Assembly: GCA_034440615.1 (NCBI GenBank)
Contig: JAOTOM010003978.1
Coordinates: 1 to 64,000 of the forward strand
DNA length: 64,000 bases
Source of the DNA: Ashinkailepas kermadecensis
Lineage: Eukaryota > Arthropoda > Thecostraca > Neolepadidae
Reading direction: 5' to 3'
The position numbers and the translations under genes were made by a program. Positions 11,575 to 23,080 of this stretch are shown piece after piece. The stretch's first letter is position 1. Each line of letters starts with the position of its first letter. Under the pieces are notes generated by a model that did not search any database, was not told the DNA's origin, and was given only the letters and a program-made list of their open reading frames with translations.

Positions 11575-12200
11575 TCCCACTGCCTCATTGTCACCAGCAC
11601 GTGGGAGCCATACTTCCTCATTGTCACCAGCACGTGGGAACCATACTTCCTCATTGTCACCAGCACGTGGGAACCATACTTCCTCATTGTCTCCAGCACG
11701 TGGGAATCATACTGCCTAATTGTCACAGGCACTTGGGAACCATTCTTCCCCATTGTCACCGGCACGGGGGAACCATACTGCCTCATTGTTACCAGCACGT
11801 GGGAGCCATACTGCCGAATTGTCACAGGCACGTGGGAACCATACTTCCCCATTGTCACCGGCACGTGGGAACCATACTGCCTAATTGTCACAGACACATG
11901 GGAACCATACTGCCTAATTGTCACAGATACATGGGAACCATACTGCCTAATTGTCACAGACACATGGGAACCGTACTTCCCCATTGTCACAGGCACGTGG
12001 GAACATACTGCCTCATTGTCACCATCACGTCGGAACCATACTTCCTAATTGTCACATGCACGTGGGAACCATATTTCCTCATTGTCACAGGCACGTGGGA
12101 ACCATACTGCCCAATTGTCACCGACATATGCGAATCCCGCTTCCCCAATGGCACAGACAGATGGGAATCCCACCGCCCTAATGCCACCGGCACTTGGTAA
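11575..12200. repeat. 33-bp minisatellite, ~19 copies
   Basis: Units of about 33 bp with the core CATTGTCACCAGCACGTGGG. Subtypes ending in TACTTCCT and TACTGCCT alternate. The unit length is divisible by three, which explains the long open frames on both strands. Confidence 0.9.
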
Positions 12201-12204
12201 TTGC

Positions 12205-13335
12205 TCAGTTGACATTTGCATCTGGTTGTTCTTGTTCTCACGCTGGGGCAGTTGCTAGTCTGGCTACCACTACGCAACAAGCAATACCACCTGCAACACC
12301 AAGTGAGGATCGCAAGTCAAGTACTGGTCAGAACACACTAAGCGACACGACACAGTACACGAGAAGGGAACGGTACAGTTAGGGAATAATTTTGGGGAGA
12401 CGTTTGACAGCGACTAGCAATGCTAGAGCTAATTAATATAAAACTGGTCCATAGGTGTTAATGCGAAAAAGGATAATTATCGACGGAGCTTGGTCAAGCC
12501 AGACTGAATTGAAGGGACTGGAGTACATGCAAAGGGAACCTCGCCTATGGCTGCGCTTAGCTCATGTAAACCCTGAGACAGGACATGCAGTTGGGCGTCC
12601 ACATAGATAATGAAAAGGTGTGCGCGATATAGGAGCACGTGTGATCCAACATGAATGCCAATGAGAGTGTTACGGACTGATAGTAATCCGAGTTCTCAGG
12701 CGACCTGGAAGTTGGCTGTTGCAATGCAGGCATGAATTGTAAAGCACTGAAGGCTCAGCCTCGCAAACGAGAACGGTTCGGGTGCAAACACGGAAAAACC
12801 GATGAGCAAGAACTCCCGGTCGCAGGACGACTGCCGGCGCTGCCTCGTGATGCAACAATTTTGCAGATGTTCTGATGGTCTTGGATTAAGACACAAACTG
12901 CACGGTCTTTTGTGAAAGTAGCACAATAAGTCCTCTCGGTGATATCTCCATGACGCATTTCGTCTTAACAGTGCTCAAACATGATGTTGCTGCAGGTTAA
13001 TTCGTTGCGAAATGCTCCCAATGTGCATAGCGGATCTCAATCTTGCATCCTACATATTAACAGAAGTAAAACTACGGGGAGTGCACGGTATGCTCGCCAC
13101 CACGTAGTGCGGCTGCTCTGCACCGATGGAATCCCAGCTCAAATCTCACCAACTGCTTGCGATTCCGGCTCCTCGCAGCCACTGGGCGTGTGGAGGAGCC
13201 CCGTGCGAGGCTGCACGCCGCAAGCGGCTGACTACGTCACAGCAGAACCCAGCAGCCTCCGTCCGAGGCGTCTGAGAAGGCGGCGCCTCCCTGCGCTACC
13301 CGGGAGGCGTTCTGTCCTGTCTTTGAGGCTGGACG
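12205..13335. other. No gene seen
   Basis: Unique sequence with short open frames only. Nothing recognised. Confidence 0.4.
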
Positions 13336-13339
13336 CGAC

Positions 13340-13497
13340 CAACCAGGAGGTTGGGTCTCTTCGCTGCCTCCCTCCCTGCACGTGCAGGAGCCGCAGACGC
13401 AGCGGACGTTCACGACCGACCAGGAGGTTGGGTCTCTTCGCTGCCTCCCTCCCTGCACGTGCAGGAGGCGCAGACGCAGCGGACGTTCACGGAAATG
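13340..13497. repeat. 77-bp direct duplication
   Basis: Two adjacent copies of a 77-bp unit beginning ACCAGGAGGTTGGGTCTC and ending in GCAGCGGACGTTCAC. Confidence 0.85.
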
Positions 13498-13502
13498 GAG
13501 CA

Positions 13503-13610
13503 GTCGCACCGTCGCTGACGTCACTTCCGGTCGGTGCCAGAAGTGGAATCGCGGATGCGGATGTGATAGCGGCGGCTGCGCTGCGCGCTCTGCAGCATGG
13601 AAGGATCAAG
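13503..13610. promoter_or_regulatory. CRE/ETS composite, diverged copy of the innexin-upstream element
   Basis: Contains TGACGTCACTTCCGGTCGG, a full CRE (TGACGTCA) fused to an ETS-type site. The next 70 bases align with 2186-2250, including CGGTG, GAAGTG and TGTGATAGC in the same order. The second palindrome arm is degraded here. It is either a duplicated promoter or a dispersed repeat. No gene start is recognised after it. Confidence 0.45.
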
Positions 13611-13702
13611 AAACGCGGATTCAGATCACTTTGGGCTTGCATGCGAGCGTGCCATTCAGCTCTCCAGTGGTGACCATGTGTGTCATGCGTCGGTATCACG
13701 CG

Positions 13703-13724
<22 letters not shown>

Positions 13725-13733
<9 letters not shown>

Positions 13734-14455
13734 CCACGCACAGCTCGCGCGACCGGTCTTGACAGCGTAGCGAGGGCATAGCGTATGTCCGTGGTGGGGT
13801 TCGACACACACTCCTCACCATAGCCCGCTGCTGGCTTTGTGCCATTGCCAAACCTACTGAACACTCGAGACCTGGTCGCTAAAAGCACGGGAGAGCCGTG
13901 GGCGTAGCCCTCGCTGGGTAGTGGATATGACGGACCGCTCATGCCACCCAACATTCAACTCTCTGAGGGTAACGCTTATCGTCTACACACAGGGGGTGTT
14001 TTGCATATGACGGACCGCTGCCTATGAGACTCATGTTATAAACTGTCAAGAGACGTAGGTCTATTCTCATGCTGTTAAGATAGGCATGTTGAAATGCACT
14101 GCTGATTTGGACACATCTTCAACTACAGTAATAGTTTACGGCATACGACAAAGGCTAGTTTTGCTAATAGTTTATAGGAGATTTACATAAAGCATGCCTC
14201 TCCAGCAGGGAAATAGTGTCGCTGGAACCTGCCACAGTGCGTAGTGTGGGACGGCGTGCACAACGTAGGATGGATGCAGTCGCGGTGTTTAGAACGTTTC
14301 GCTGTGCATTCAGTGTGAGCAGGTCAACAGCTGTCATGTTCGTGAGTCACGCACGAGCGCAAACACAGACAATGATGGTATATTTGTGGGAATGGTAAAT
14401 TTGATGGTATATTTGTGGGTCGGCTGTTTTAGCCATCGAATATTTCACACAGCAT
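13725..14455. other. No gene seen
   Basis: A (CA)n tract lies at 13706-13724. GCATATGACGGACCGCT-like words occur twice (13925, 14005). No coding signal. Confidence 0.4.
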
Positions 14456-15400
14456 CTGAATAGCATGTTAACGGTACGTTTCATGGGTTGCGTCTAGGTG
14501 TGAGCAGATGTGTTTACCTAATCTTACATTGAATCTTACATCTGAATAGCATGTTAACGGCACGTTTCATGGGTTGCGTCTAGGTGTGAGCAGATGTGTT
14601 TACCTAATCTTACATTGAATTTACATCTGAATAGCATGTTAACGGCACGTTTCATGGGTTGCGTCTAGGTGTGAGCAGATGTGTTTACCTAATCTTACAT
14701 TGAATCTTACATCTGAATAGCATGTTAACGGCACGTTTCATGGGTTGCGTCTAGGTGTGAGCAGATGTGTTTACCTAATCTTACATTGAATCTTACATCT
14801 GAATAGCATTTTAACGGCACGTTTTATGGGTTGCGTCTAGGTGTGAGCAGATGTGTTTACCTAATCTTACATTGAATCTTACATCTGAATAGCATTTTAA
14901 CGGCACGTTTCATGGGTTGCGTCCAGGTGTGAGCAGATGTGTTTACCTAATCTTACATTTTAACGGCACGTTTCATGGGTTGCGTCTAGGTGTGAGCAGA
15001 TGTGTTTACCTAATCTTACATTTTAACGGCACGTTTCATGGGTTGCGTCTAGGTGTGAGCAGATGTGTTTACCTAATCTTACATTTTAACGGTACGTTTC
15101 ATGGGTTGCGTCTAGGTGTGAGCAGATGTGTTTACCTAATCTTACATTTTAACGGTACGTTTCATGGGTTGCGTCCAGGTGTGAGCGGATGTGTTTACCT
15201 AATCTTACATTTTAACGGTACGTTTCATGGGTTGCGTCTAGGTGTGAGCAGATGTGTTTACCTAATCTTACATGTTAACGGTACGTTTCATGGGTTGCGT
15301 CCAGGTGTGAGCAGATGTGTTTACCTAATCTTACATGTTAACGGTACGTTTCATGGGTTGCGTCTAGGTGTGAGCGGATGTGTTTACCTAATCTTACGTT
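14456..15400. repeat. Composite minisatellite, 86-bp then 63-bp units
   Basis: The left half (to about 14920) is tandem 86-bp units, one of them 85; the right half is 63-bp units that lack the 23 bases running from TTGAATC to AGCAT. All carry CGTTTCATGGGTTGCGTC. The switch to 63 bp (21 codons) makes a 161-codon open frame of a 21-residue repeat starting at 14917, which I regard as a by-product. Confidence 0.95.
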
Positions 15401-15401
15401 G

Positions 15402-15975
15402 AATCGTGTGTGATTGACTTTGCCGAATAATAATATTAAATGGTTCTTTATCGAACGATTACACTTGCCGATAGTAGAAAATGCCACTTAGTGACTTTTA
15501 CAGCGCTTGAATGAAGTGAGCATTTGCAATCACAGCATTTGCATATCGAACATCGATCGAGAAAACAGTATCACGCTTCAAATAACAAACATTTTTGCAT
15601 TTCAGTTCCCATTTTTCATCTCATCCCGGGGTCTCTTTTCTTTTCCTCACTTTTGGTTTGGTCCACCGACTGCAAGCAACAGCGAGTCGTTTTCTTTAAG
15701 AGACGGGATAATATGTGATTATCTCACCGTGAGATACGTGCAGCATGACCCGCTGTGGTGAACTCCAGCGCAGCTTCGTGTGACCCCCCCCCTCCCCCTC
15801 CCCTATCACTGGTGAGTCGCCCACAGCGAACTGCCCGGTAGCCATTGGCTGAGCACTTCTGGCCATTCCAGGTCGCGCATGCCGGCCTCGCCTCAGCTCG
15901 AGATGAGCTCAGGGCTGTGCTCGGCCATGCCGAGCTGAGCAGTATCGACTGAATGATGAATGGTTAGATGATGAT
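15402..15975. other. No gene seen
   Basis: Unique sequence with short open frames; a C-rich tract at 15783-15805. Nothing recognised. Confidence 0.4.
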
Positions 15976-16752
15976 GGATCAGGCGACCTAACTTAACCTA
16001 ACCTAACCTATGGCTCAGCTGACGAGGGCTTGGGTGATGATGGATCAGATCACCACGGTCCAGCTGATGAATGTGCAGACGGTGATTACGGCCTAACTGA
16101 CAGGATTAACTGACTACGGCTTAACTGACGAACGTTCAGGTGATGATGGATCAGATCACCACGGTCCAGCTGATGAATGTGCAGACGGTGATTACGGCCT
16201 AACTGACAGGATTAACTGACTACGGCTTAACTGACGAACGTTCAGGTGATGATGGATCAGATCACCACGGTCCAGCTGATGAATGTGCAGACGGTGATTA
16301 CGGCCTAACTGACAGGATTAACTGACTACGGCTTAACTGACGAACGTTCAGGTGATGATGGATCAGATCACTACGGTCCAGCTGATGAATGTGCAGACGG
16401 TGATTACGGCCTAACTGACAGGATTAACTGACTACGGCTTAACTGACGAACGTTCAGGTGATGATGGATCAGGCGACCTAACTTAACCTAACCTAACCTA
16501 TGGCTCGGCTGACGAGGGCTTGGGTGATGATGGATCAGATCACTACGGTCCAGCTGATGAATGTGCAGACGGTGATTACGGCCTAACTGACAGGATTAAC
16601 TGACTACGGCTTAACTGACGAACGTTCAGGTGATGATGGATCAGATCACTACGGTCCAGCTGATGAATGTGCAGACGGTGATTACGGCCTAACTGACAGG
16701 ATTAACTGACTACGGCTTAACTGACGAACGTTCAGGTGATGATGGATCAGCT
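15976..16752. repeat. 106-bp minisatellite with telomere-like inserts
   Basis: About seven copies of a 106-bp unit (landmarks GATGATGGATCAGATCAC and GATTACGGCCTAACTGACAG). Two CCTAACCTAACCTA blocks, at 15984-16003 and 16482-16500, each followed by GGCTC-GCTGACGAGGGCTTGG-type sequence, divide the array into a higher-order repeat. CCTAA is the complement of TTAGG, the common arthropod telomere repeat. Confidence 0.9.
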
Positions 16753-16759
16753 GATCAGG

Positions 16760-17455
16760 ATTGAGCATGCAAGATAGAGGACCATAAAATGGGTCAGCAT
16801 ATAAGATCTAACCAGTGCTGGCCACCCAAGCATTTACGTGGCCACCGAACCACTTAGCACGGCCTGAGACGAACCGGGTCACTCGTCCCGCTTCAGGTCA
16901 TCTCACCACCCCCGGGGGAGGGGAGGGCGTCTCCTGTCTGGAGTATATCAAGTTCTCTCTCCTCAACCGGCTCAGAAGCTTCTGTAAGTGCATTTACAAA
17001 TCAATATTTACCAATAAGTATCAATATCGTGGGATATGGGGGTATGTGTGTGTTCTGAGCAATCTCATGGATGCTAATCGTGGAATTCATATACCCTGCT
17101 GCAATGCAACTACTGTATTTTAACATTTAATAGACAGTGACTTCAGGTTACCTCATTTGAGTCGTCAATTTACGTTTCATGATCTGGATGGACTTGCATT
17201 TTGCTCTGGTGGTGCACGTTGTATTCTGTGCATGTGTTTCCCTATTGGGCATGCCTGCCGGCAGAGCACCATTGATTATTTTGCGCTTCGAAGTATCCCT
17301 GTTTGACATCTTCTCAGTCAGTCTCCACGCTGTTTTGCATCGCGCTGTGCTTAGAGCTTTGAACCCGAACGTCTTGAAGCGCTTGAACCTCGCACGCCAG
17401 TGTCTAAGCTTGAAGACCTAGTGCTTTCATCCTGTGCTCATGATTTACAACATAC
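16760..17455. other. No gene seen
   Basis: Two open frames of 80-100 codons on the plus strand carry no recognised motif. Confidence 0.4.
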
Positions 17456-17980
17456 GGGGAGCACTCAGCGAACACACGGGGAACACCTAGCCAACATACG
17501 GGGAACACCTAGCCAACATACGGGGAACACCTAGCCAACATAGGTCGGAATGTCTCGCCAACACGCTGGGTAAAACCAGCCAACACCCGAGGCAATAGCC
17601 AGTCGACATGTAGCTGAACACCCAGCCAACAAACGACATAACCCCAAGCAAACTTACAGATGAATAATCAGCCGACATCTGGAGGAATGCCCGCCAACAT
17701 GCAAAGAAGCAGCATAACACAACAGCAACAGGGGCTTGCTCGGTGAACACACTGTGCACCACCATCTGACACAGCAGAACACCAACCATACACCACACAC
17801 ACACCAGGCGAACAGCGTGTGTACATGCAGGAGAAAACGAACCAACACACGAGGGGAACCCAACGCTTGGAGTGCGACGTCTCGTGCCACATTGGGAAAC
17901 AACTGCTCATTGGAAAACACTCCACATTCTAAAACCGTTCGACATTCCGTAGCACCTGAAAGAGGGAACACAACATTTGC
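17455..17980. repeat. Degenerate ~22-bp minisatellite
   Basis: Begins as near-perfect copies of ACGGGGAACACCTAGCCAAC (17464-17540) and decays rightward into loosely related CCAACA / GAACAC words up to about 17960. Confidence 0.75.
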
Positions 17981-17991
17981 ATACATCCACC

Positions 17992-18177
17992 CAGTGGCGC
18001 AGCCAGAATCTTCCTACGGGGGGGGGGGGGCTCGACAAAAAATATTTGTTCCGAAAAAGTGAAGACTTGGCGCGCCCCGAAAATTTATGGTTTTGCGCAG
18101 TGAAAGTCCCAAAATTTCTCGTTTGATCTAATGCACTTTTGGATGCTAGGGTGGGGGGGGCCTTGGCTGCGCCTCTG
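17992..18177. mobile_element. hAT-like MITE, 186 bp
   Basis: The ends are imperfect inverted repeats: CAGTGGCGCAGCCAG on the left, and on the right the complement reads CAGAGGCGCAGCCAA. Poly-G tracts sit inside both ends. The flanks CATCCACC (17984-17991) and CATCCGCC (18178-18185) are an 8-bp target duplication with one mismatch, as expected of hAT-type transposition. No transposase is encoded. Confidence 0.75.
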
Positions 18178-18335
18178 CATCCGCCTACGGTGATATTCGT
18201 CAGTCAACAATTATAAGCATTCACTTCCCAACAGAACTAATTAGCAGTTGGTTATACACTCCCGGCGAATTCATAGCAACTCGCATCGGTGAACCCATAC
18301 CTGCTGGAAGTTTCCGTTTCAGGCGGTCAGAAACA

Positions 18336-18650
18336 TTACAAGAATTGGAGTAATAATTTTGCCGGAAAAGCGGTGCGGGATATTGTTCGAATTTGCCTTG
18401 CGACAATAAAAACGGGGAAACTCAGCTCGGCGCCGTAGCGGGCTAAACTCGGCCCACAATGCGCCGACGGCACGGGGCGACAAGAAAACCGGAGCAGCTC
18501 AAGATTGCTCCCAGGCGATGGACGAGATTGCTCACACGCAACTGAGCACATATTTCCCCGGTCAACGAGAAAAATAGCAGCCGTTATAGACTCGGCGTCC
18601 GCCGTCTCAGCCGTCTCCTCCACCGGCGCATTTTCCTTGGAATTAACCAA
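18336..18650 (-). CDS. Possible first coding exon, unrecognised
   Basis: A minus-strand open frame starts MVNSKENAPVEETAETADAE, an acidic N-terminus. About 50-70 bp upstream, the same strand carries GTTGCTATGCACTTCCGG, which includes an ETS-type site typical of short eukaryotic promoters. A GT donor near 18533-18545 (GTGTGAGC) would end the exon after about 38 codons. No downstream exon was identified, so this is weak; chance is a real alternative. Confidence 0.2.
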   Translation of the reverse strand: MVNSKENAPVEETAETADAESITAAIFLVDRGNMCSVACEQSRPSPGSNLELLRFSCRPVPSAHCGPSLARYGAELSFPVFIVARQIRTISRTAFPAKLLLQFL

Positions 18651-18659
18651 TGCTGATCC

Positions 18660-19150
18660 AGTACTTCTTGCTGGTGTCCTGCAACTATCGAGTTATCCCG
18701 ACCGGAAGTGCATAGCAACAGGATCGTTGTTCAGACACCAACAACAGGTCTCAAGGTAAAAAGCGAGTGTTCTTTTATCGGTGCACTTCACATACAGCCA
18801 CTCAGTTAATTACGGCAAGCAAGAGGTGAAACGCTTTTCCGACGTCGACTTGCAATGAGATTCTGAGGCCTGCTTAGGGGCCAAGAAAGCGATGCAAAGA
18901 TTTTGCACTGCTTTCTTGGAAGAAATAATCGCTTTCCACAGAGAAAGCGAAGTAAATTATCAACGCCCATATACTTAATTGTTAAACTCTTCCGAAGCTG
19001 GGGCTATTCTATCTGCCTCTGCCCCCCCCCTCTCGCCTCCCGCGTCCTTGGTATATTTCTACCAGTTTCCAGGTCGCTGTCGAAAGATTTCGCGCATTAT
19101 GCACTGAAATTGCTATTGGTATTGGTGTTTAGTACAGTCATTGGCAGGTC
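18660..19150. other. No gene seen
   Basis: Unique sequence, with a C-tract near 19022-19030. Nothing recognised other than the ETS-type site noted with the neighbouring frame. Confidence 0.35.
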
Positions 19151-19154
19151 CATA

Positions 19155-19280
19155 TAGAGGCAGATCCAAGGGGGCACAGAGGACCCCTGAACATTTCCTC
19201 AATCAGCGCCACCTTCCCTAGAGATGGCGCCCCTCCAGACGAGTGCCCGTCACGAAAATTATTGGATCCTCCCCTAGATC
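19155..19280. mobile_element. Short MITE-like remnant
   Basis: Starts AGAGGCAGATCCAAGGGGG and ends ATTGGATCCTCCCCTAGA, roughly complementary ends of the GGATCCA-type seen in many short hAT-like elements. The target duplication is unclear. Confidence 0.4.
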
Positions 19281-19284
19281 CAGA

Positions 19285-20090
19285 TGGTCAGAGGGCCACA
19301 CTTTGTTTCCAAGACGTTGAAATCCGACACTTTCTACCAACTTTCCACCAGCATTCTACCAACTTTCCATCAATTTTCCACCGAAATTTGGTTCATTTAG
19401 CCGGATGCCTTTTCCAATGATCAACACAAGTGATTGGTCAGATCCCTCACTGGGTGAGCCAAGTTTCGCTTGAAAAACTCGGCTCTTCTTGAAAGGTTTC
19501 ACATGGCACTGCCCATGTAAAGAAATGCATGTCAGGCTAACGAATTACTTCGAAACTAGCAGTGCTGAAATCATCGCAATATAATGCAATTATGTACCAC
19601 TGCCCGTGCAATTTCGTTCATGCTAGCAATACCATCATTTCTGAAGATTCTCGCAGCGATGCCATCTCAAAATTGAGCAAATTTTCCGAAGCACAGCAAG
19701 CGCGACAGTTTGTCACGAATTCGTTCACTGAAACTGAAGCGATAAGTTCTGAAGAAACTCCAGGGGAGTATCTTCAGTAAATGCATTTCGTTGGTCGGAA
19801 TGCATCCCATCTGAGCATCAACCACACCCAGCCGTCCACGATTCCAATGCTAATGTCATGAGGAAAACTGGAAACATGCTGACGTTTGAACAAATTGACG
19901 AACACTAACGGTCTTGATCCCGGGAGTAAAGTGGTATGCGCTATGCATAAATGGAGAAACTACCCAAAGCAGAGGGAGGAGGGGGGCAAGCTTCTACATG
20001 TATTAGTTACTTCCCCTAGAATCTGTATCGGATCCTGTATAATACGTTCTCATGATCCAGCACAATACTGTGGCACGTCACACCAACAAA
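19285..20090. other. No gene seen
   Basis: A small direct repeat of CTACCAACTTTCCA-type words near 19335-19375. Otherwise unique and non-coding by eye. Confidence 0.4.
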
Positions 20091-20414
20091 TATGTATATA
20101 TATATACATATATATATGTATGTATATCTACATATACATATGTATGTGTGTGTGTGGGGGGGGGTATTTTGGGTTGGCCGCGTTGGGTGCCGTTCCCGCC
20201 GTTTACGTCTACGCTCCTATCTATCGAATGATCACGTATGCGTCATAGAATGCTATTTTCCGCCAAATAGCATGTCGCTCGAAAGCATGGAAGATCTAAT
20301 TCCGGCTTGCGCCCGTCGTCAGTGGTGGAGTTTTCCGCTGGCATAATTTGATCTGCAATCTATCTGGTACGTGGTCCAGATATCAATGTCAGTTAGCTGC
20401 CACGTATTCGCATT

Positions 20415-20520
20415 TGGTGTATTGGTGTTGGTGGATTGGTACTGGTCAGCGTATTTGTGTTGGTGGATTGGTACTCAAGGCGCGCCGACTGCTTGGGCCG
20501 TGTTGCGCCCAATGTATTGA
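20415..20520 (-). mobile_element. SINE-like repeat family 4, copy 1
   Basis: On the minus strand it reads GGGCGCAACACGGCCCAAGC, then GCGCGCCTTGAGTACCAATC, then CACCAAC-type tail. A second copy near 43858-43918 has the same order (GGGCGCAAAATGACC, GCGCCCCTAAACACCAATCC, ACC-rich tail). Two copies with the same end suggest a short retroposon; no tRNA-like head is visible. Confidence 0.45.
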
Positions 20521-20699
20521 TATTGGATGAATTTTTACATGGGTGTAACATTTTGCTCACGAAATGTCACTCGGGCAATTTCCTGTCTTTTTGTCCACAG
20601 ACGATCCTATCTAAACCGTAGACATGCATCGCATGTGACACCGAACAAAACTCACCACTTACTCTGTGTTCGAATTTCACTTTTCTTGCTCGGAACCAA

Positions 20700-20816
20700 A
20701 CGGCTGCGCGACTCCAATGGACCGCCGTGGGGTTCAAACGGCTGCGCGACTCCAATGGACCGCCGTGGGGTTCAAACGGCTGCGCGACTCCAATGGACCG
20801 CCGTGGGGTTCAAACG
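20700..20816. repeat. 38-bp minisatellite, 3 copies
   Basis: Three identical or nearly identical copies of a unit beginning CGGCTGCGCGACTCCAATGG. Confidence 0.95.
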
Positions 20817-20877
20817 CAAGCATTAATGTGGTATCATATCAATGTCAACATCGATATCAACATTAATATTAAAATTG

Positions 20878-20909
20878 TATATATATATATAATGTATATA
20901 TATATATAC

Positions 20910-20962
<53 letters not shown>

Positions 20963-20979
20963 GTATATATATATACATA

Positions 20980-21025
<46 letters not shown>
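20878..21025. repeat. (TA)n microsatellite
   Basis: About 150 bp of TATATA with a few TGTATA and ACATA interruptions. It can fold on itself and is a likely site of length error. Confidence 0.95.
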
Positions 21026-21027
<2 letters not shown>

Positions 21028-21029
21028 CA

Positions 21030-21710
21030 TACGAATATAATAGTCAAGTAACGTTGTCAATAATCTCTGGGTCGTCAAATTGACTTAGCTGGAATAAATA
21101 TGTGCAATGTCAATTGCCGTTTGAATTTCCGGAATCCGCCACTTGATTGCAGAGTTATAGGCACATTCCCTATCCAATAACCCATATTACAAATTGTACG
21201 GGAGCACGCCTCCCTCATTGACTCATATTACAAGACATACATCAGTATCACGGTAACAGCAGGGTCAATCGTCCCCCAAAGGCTTGAATTGATCCCAAGC
21301 CATGCGCTGCCGATGGTCTCGACACCACAAAACTCGCGTGGACCAATATCAGATATCGTACCATGCAGCCAGATATCGTACCAAACAGCAGAGAAATAAG
21401 TCACCGAGTGAATCACCTCACCCCCGTTGAGCAGACTATGCCATGGTGTAGACCCAACTTCAACTACCTTCCTAAATCCGTCATGGAAATCTAGGTAGCG
21501 GGTACCCCGACGGAAAGAAAGGGGCACCCTGGCTGCGCCACTGATCGTATGCCTCGGGGATAAACGCTGGCGATCCTCGGAACTTCTCACTGTCTTCGGC
21601 AGAGCACCGTTCATCTGAAAAGAGCTGCTTCATCTTCCATATGATTTATGTCGTACCAGTGAGTGATGATAATCACCAGCCGAAAACGACTGCTGACGTG
21701 CGGTAGGGAC
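21030..21710. other. No gene; one MITE end
   Basis: The end CCCTGGCTGCGCCACTG at 21527-21543 is the complement of the inverted repeat of the MITE at 17992, so a second member of that family ends here. Its left end was not found. An 85-130 codon minus frame overlaps but has no motif. Confidence 0.4.
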
Positions 21711-21716
21711 CGGGGC

Positions 21717-22222
21717 ACTCACCACGTAGGGGCAGCGGCACTCACCACAGCTCCCGTCACGGTCCCTTCCACAGCTCCCTTCACGGGCCCTACCACAGCT
21801 CCTGTCACGATCCTTAGCACAGTTCCCGTCACGGTTCTTGCCACAGCTCCTGTCACGGCCCCCAGCACAGTTCTTGCCTCAGCTCTCGTCACGGTCTCTA
21901 CCACAGCTCTCGTCACGGTCCCTACGACAGCCCCGTCACGGTCCCTATCACAGCTCCCGTCACGGTCTCTACCACAACTTCCATCACGGTCCCTACCACA
22001 GCCCCCATCACGGTCCCTACCACAGCCCCCATCACGGTCCCTACCACAGCCCCCGTCACGGTCCTTACCACGGCTCCCTTCGCGGTCCCTATTACAGCTC
22101 CCGTCACGGTCCCTATCACAGCCCCCGTCACGGTCCCTACCACAGCTCCCGTCACGGTCCCTACCACAGCTCCCGTCACGGTCCCTGGCACGGATCCAAT
22201 CACGGTTCCCACCACAGCTCTG
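21717..22222. repeat. 24-bp minisatellite, ~21 copies
   Basis: Copies of a unit with the core CACAGCTCCCGTCACGGTCC. The 24-bp period keeps frames open on both strands (up to about 200 codons), which I treat as non-coding. Confidence 0.9.
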
Positions 22223-22229
22223 AGCTCCG

Positions 22230-23080
22230 CCATGGTTCCTACCAGACCCGCCGAATCGACATCCGCCATTATCTCCGTCACACAACCTATCCCCACCAAT
22301 AGTTGACCATTCAACCAACATCGTCATGCTACAGGCACAGCACTGACAAAAACACAGCGAGACATCACGGAGGCTTCAGATTGGAACACCCTGACTGGCT
22401 ATGACATCAACATCATATAACTGATCCATTCCGCCGGCACCAACAACATGCTATGCAATACGTCGCACACACCCCACATATTTTGTACGGCCGGCTAGCC
22501 ACAGCATAGCGCAATAGAGCCTGGTGTTGCCGGTGCTCAAACGTTCGCACATTGAGATGATGGTGGAGCCAAGCGCACGCGATTCAGCCTCTGTGCGCAG
22601 TTGCGTACGACCAGCGAGTCTCTGCGGATGGGGTACATGTCAACATATAAACTACAGCACGACTGATCGATGCGGAGACTCGCTCCTTAGCTCACACATT
22701 GCGACGGATCGTGTTTGCACGGCGTGGCATCGTTCCGAGAAGGAGCAGATGTCCAGAACACACCGAGACGTAAGTGCATCAAGTGCATCATGATGCACAC
22801 TGAACACTGCGCCATGCACCTGAACAGGGCCGTCCCAGGCGCGTCGGTACGGTACTGGCCACCGTCAGAAGGCAGGCGCCGCCACATGAGCCGCAACGAT
22901 CCTGCCAACCACCACCGACTGGAAGGCGAGCAGTTCCGACCAGCCACGGCTCGGGCAGCTCGTCTGTACCTCAACAGACCGTCGCCGCGCACGCCACTCT
23001 CCCGGCTTTTGGCACTGTCGCCACGACGACGACGGTTCGTAGGTGGCAGCACCGACAAGTATAGGCGGCGCCACGGTCGC
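22230..23080. other. 3' flank or 3' UTR of the VKR gene
   Basis: Follows the VKR stop codon on the minus strand. The 3' UTR should start here, but I found no strong minus-strand AATAAA close to the stop, so the end of the transcript is undefined. Confidence 0.35.

Noticed and set aside
20092..20140. Possible regulatory TATA cluster
   Set aside because: It is a simple (TA/CATA) microsatellite with no associated start.
21663..22327. 200-codon frame with a Thr/Pro/Ser-rich mucin-like repeat
   Set aside because: By-product of the 24-bp minisatellite; no signal peptide or flanking domain.
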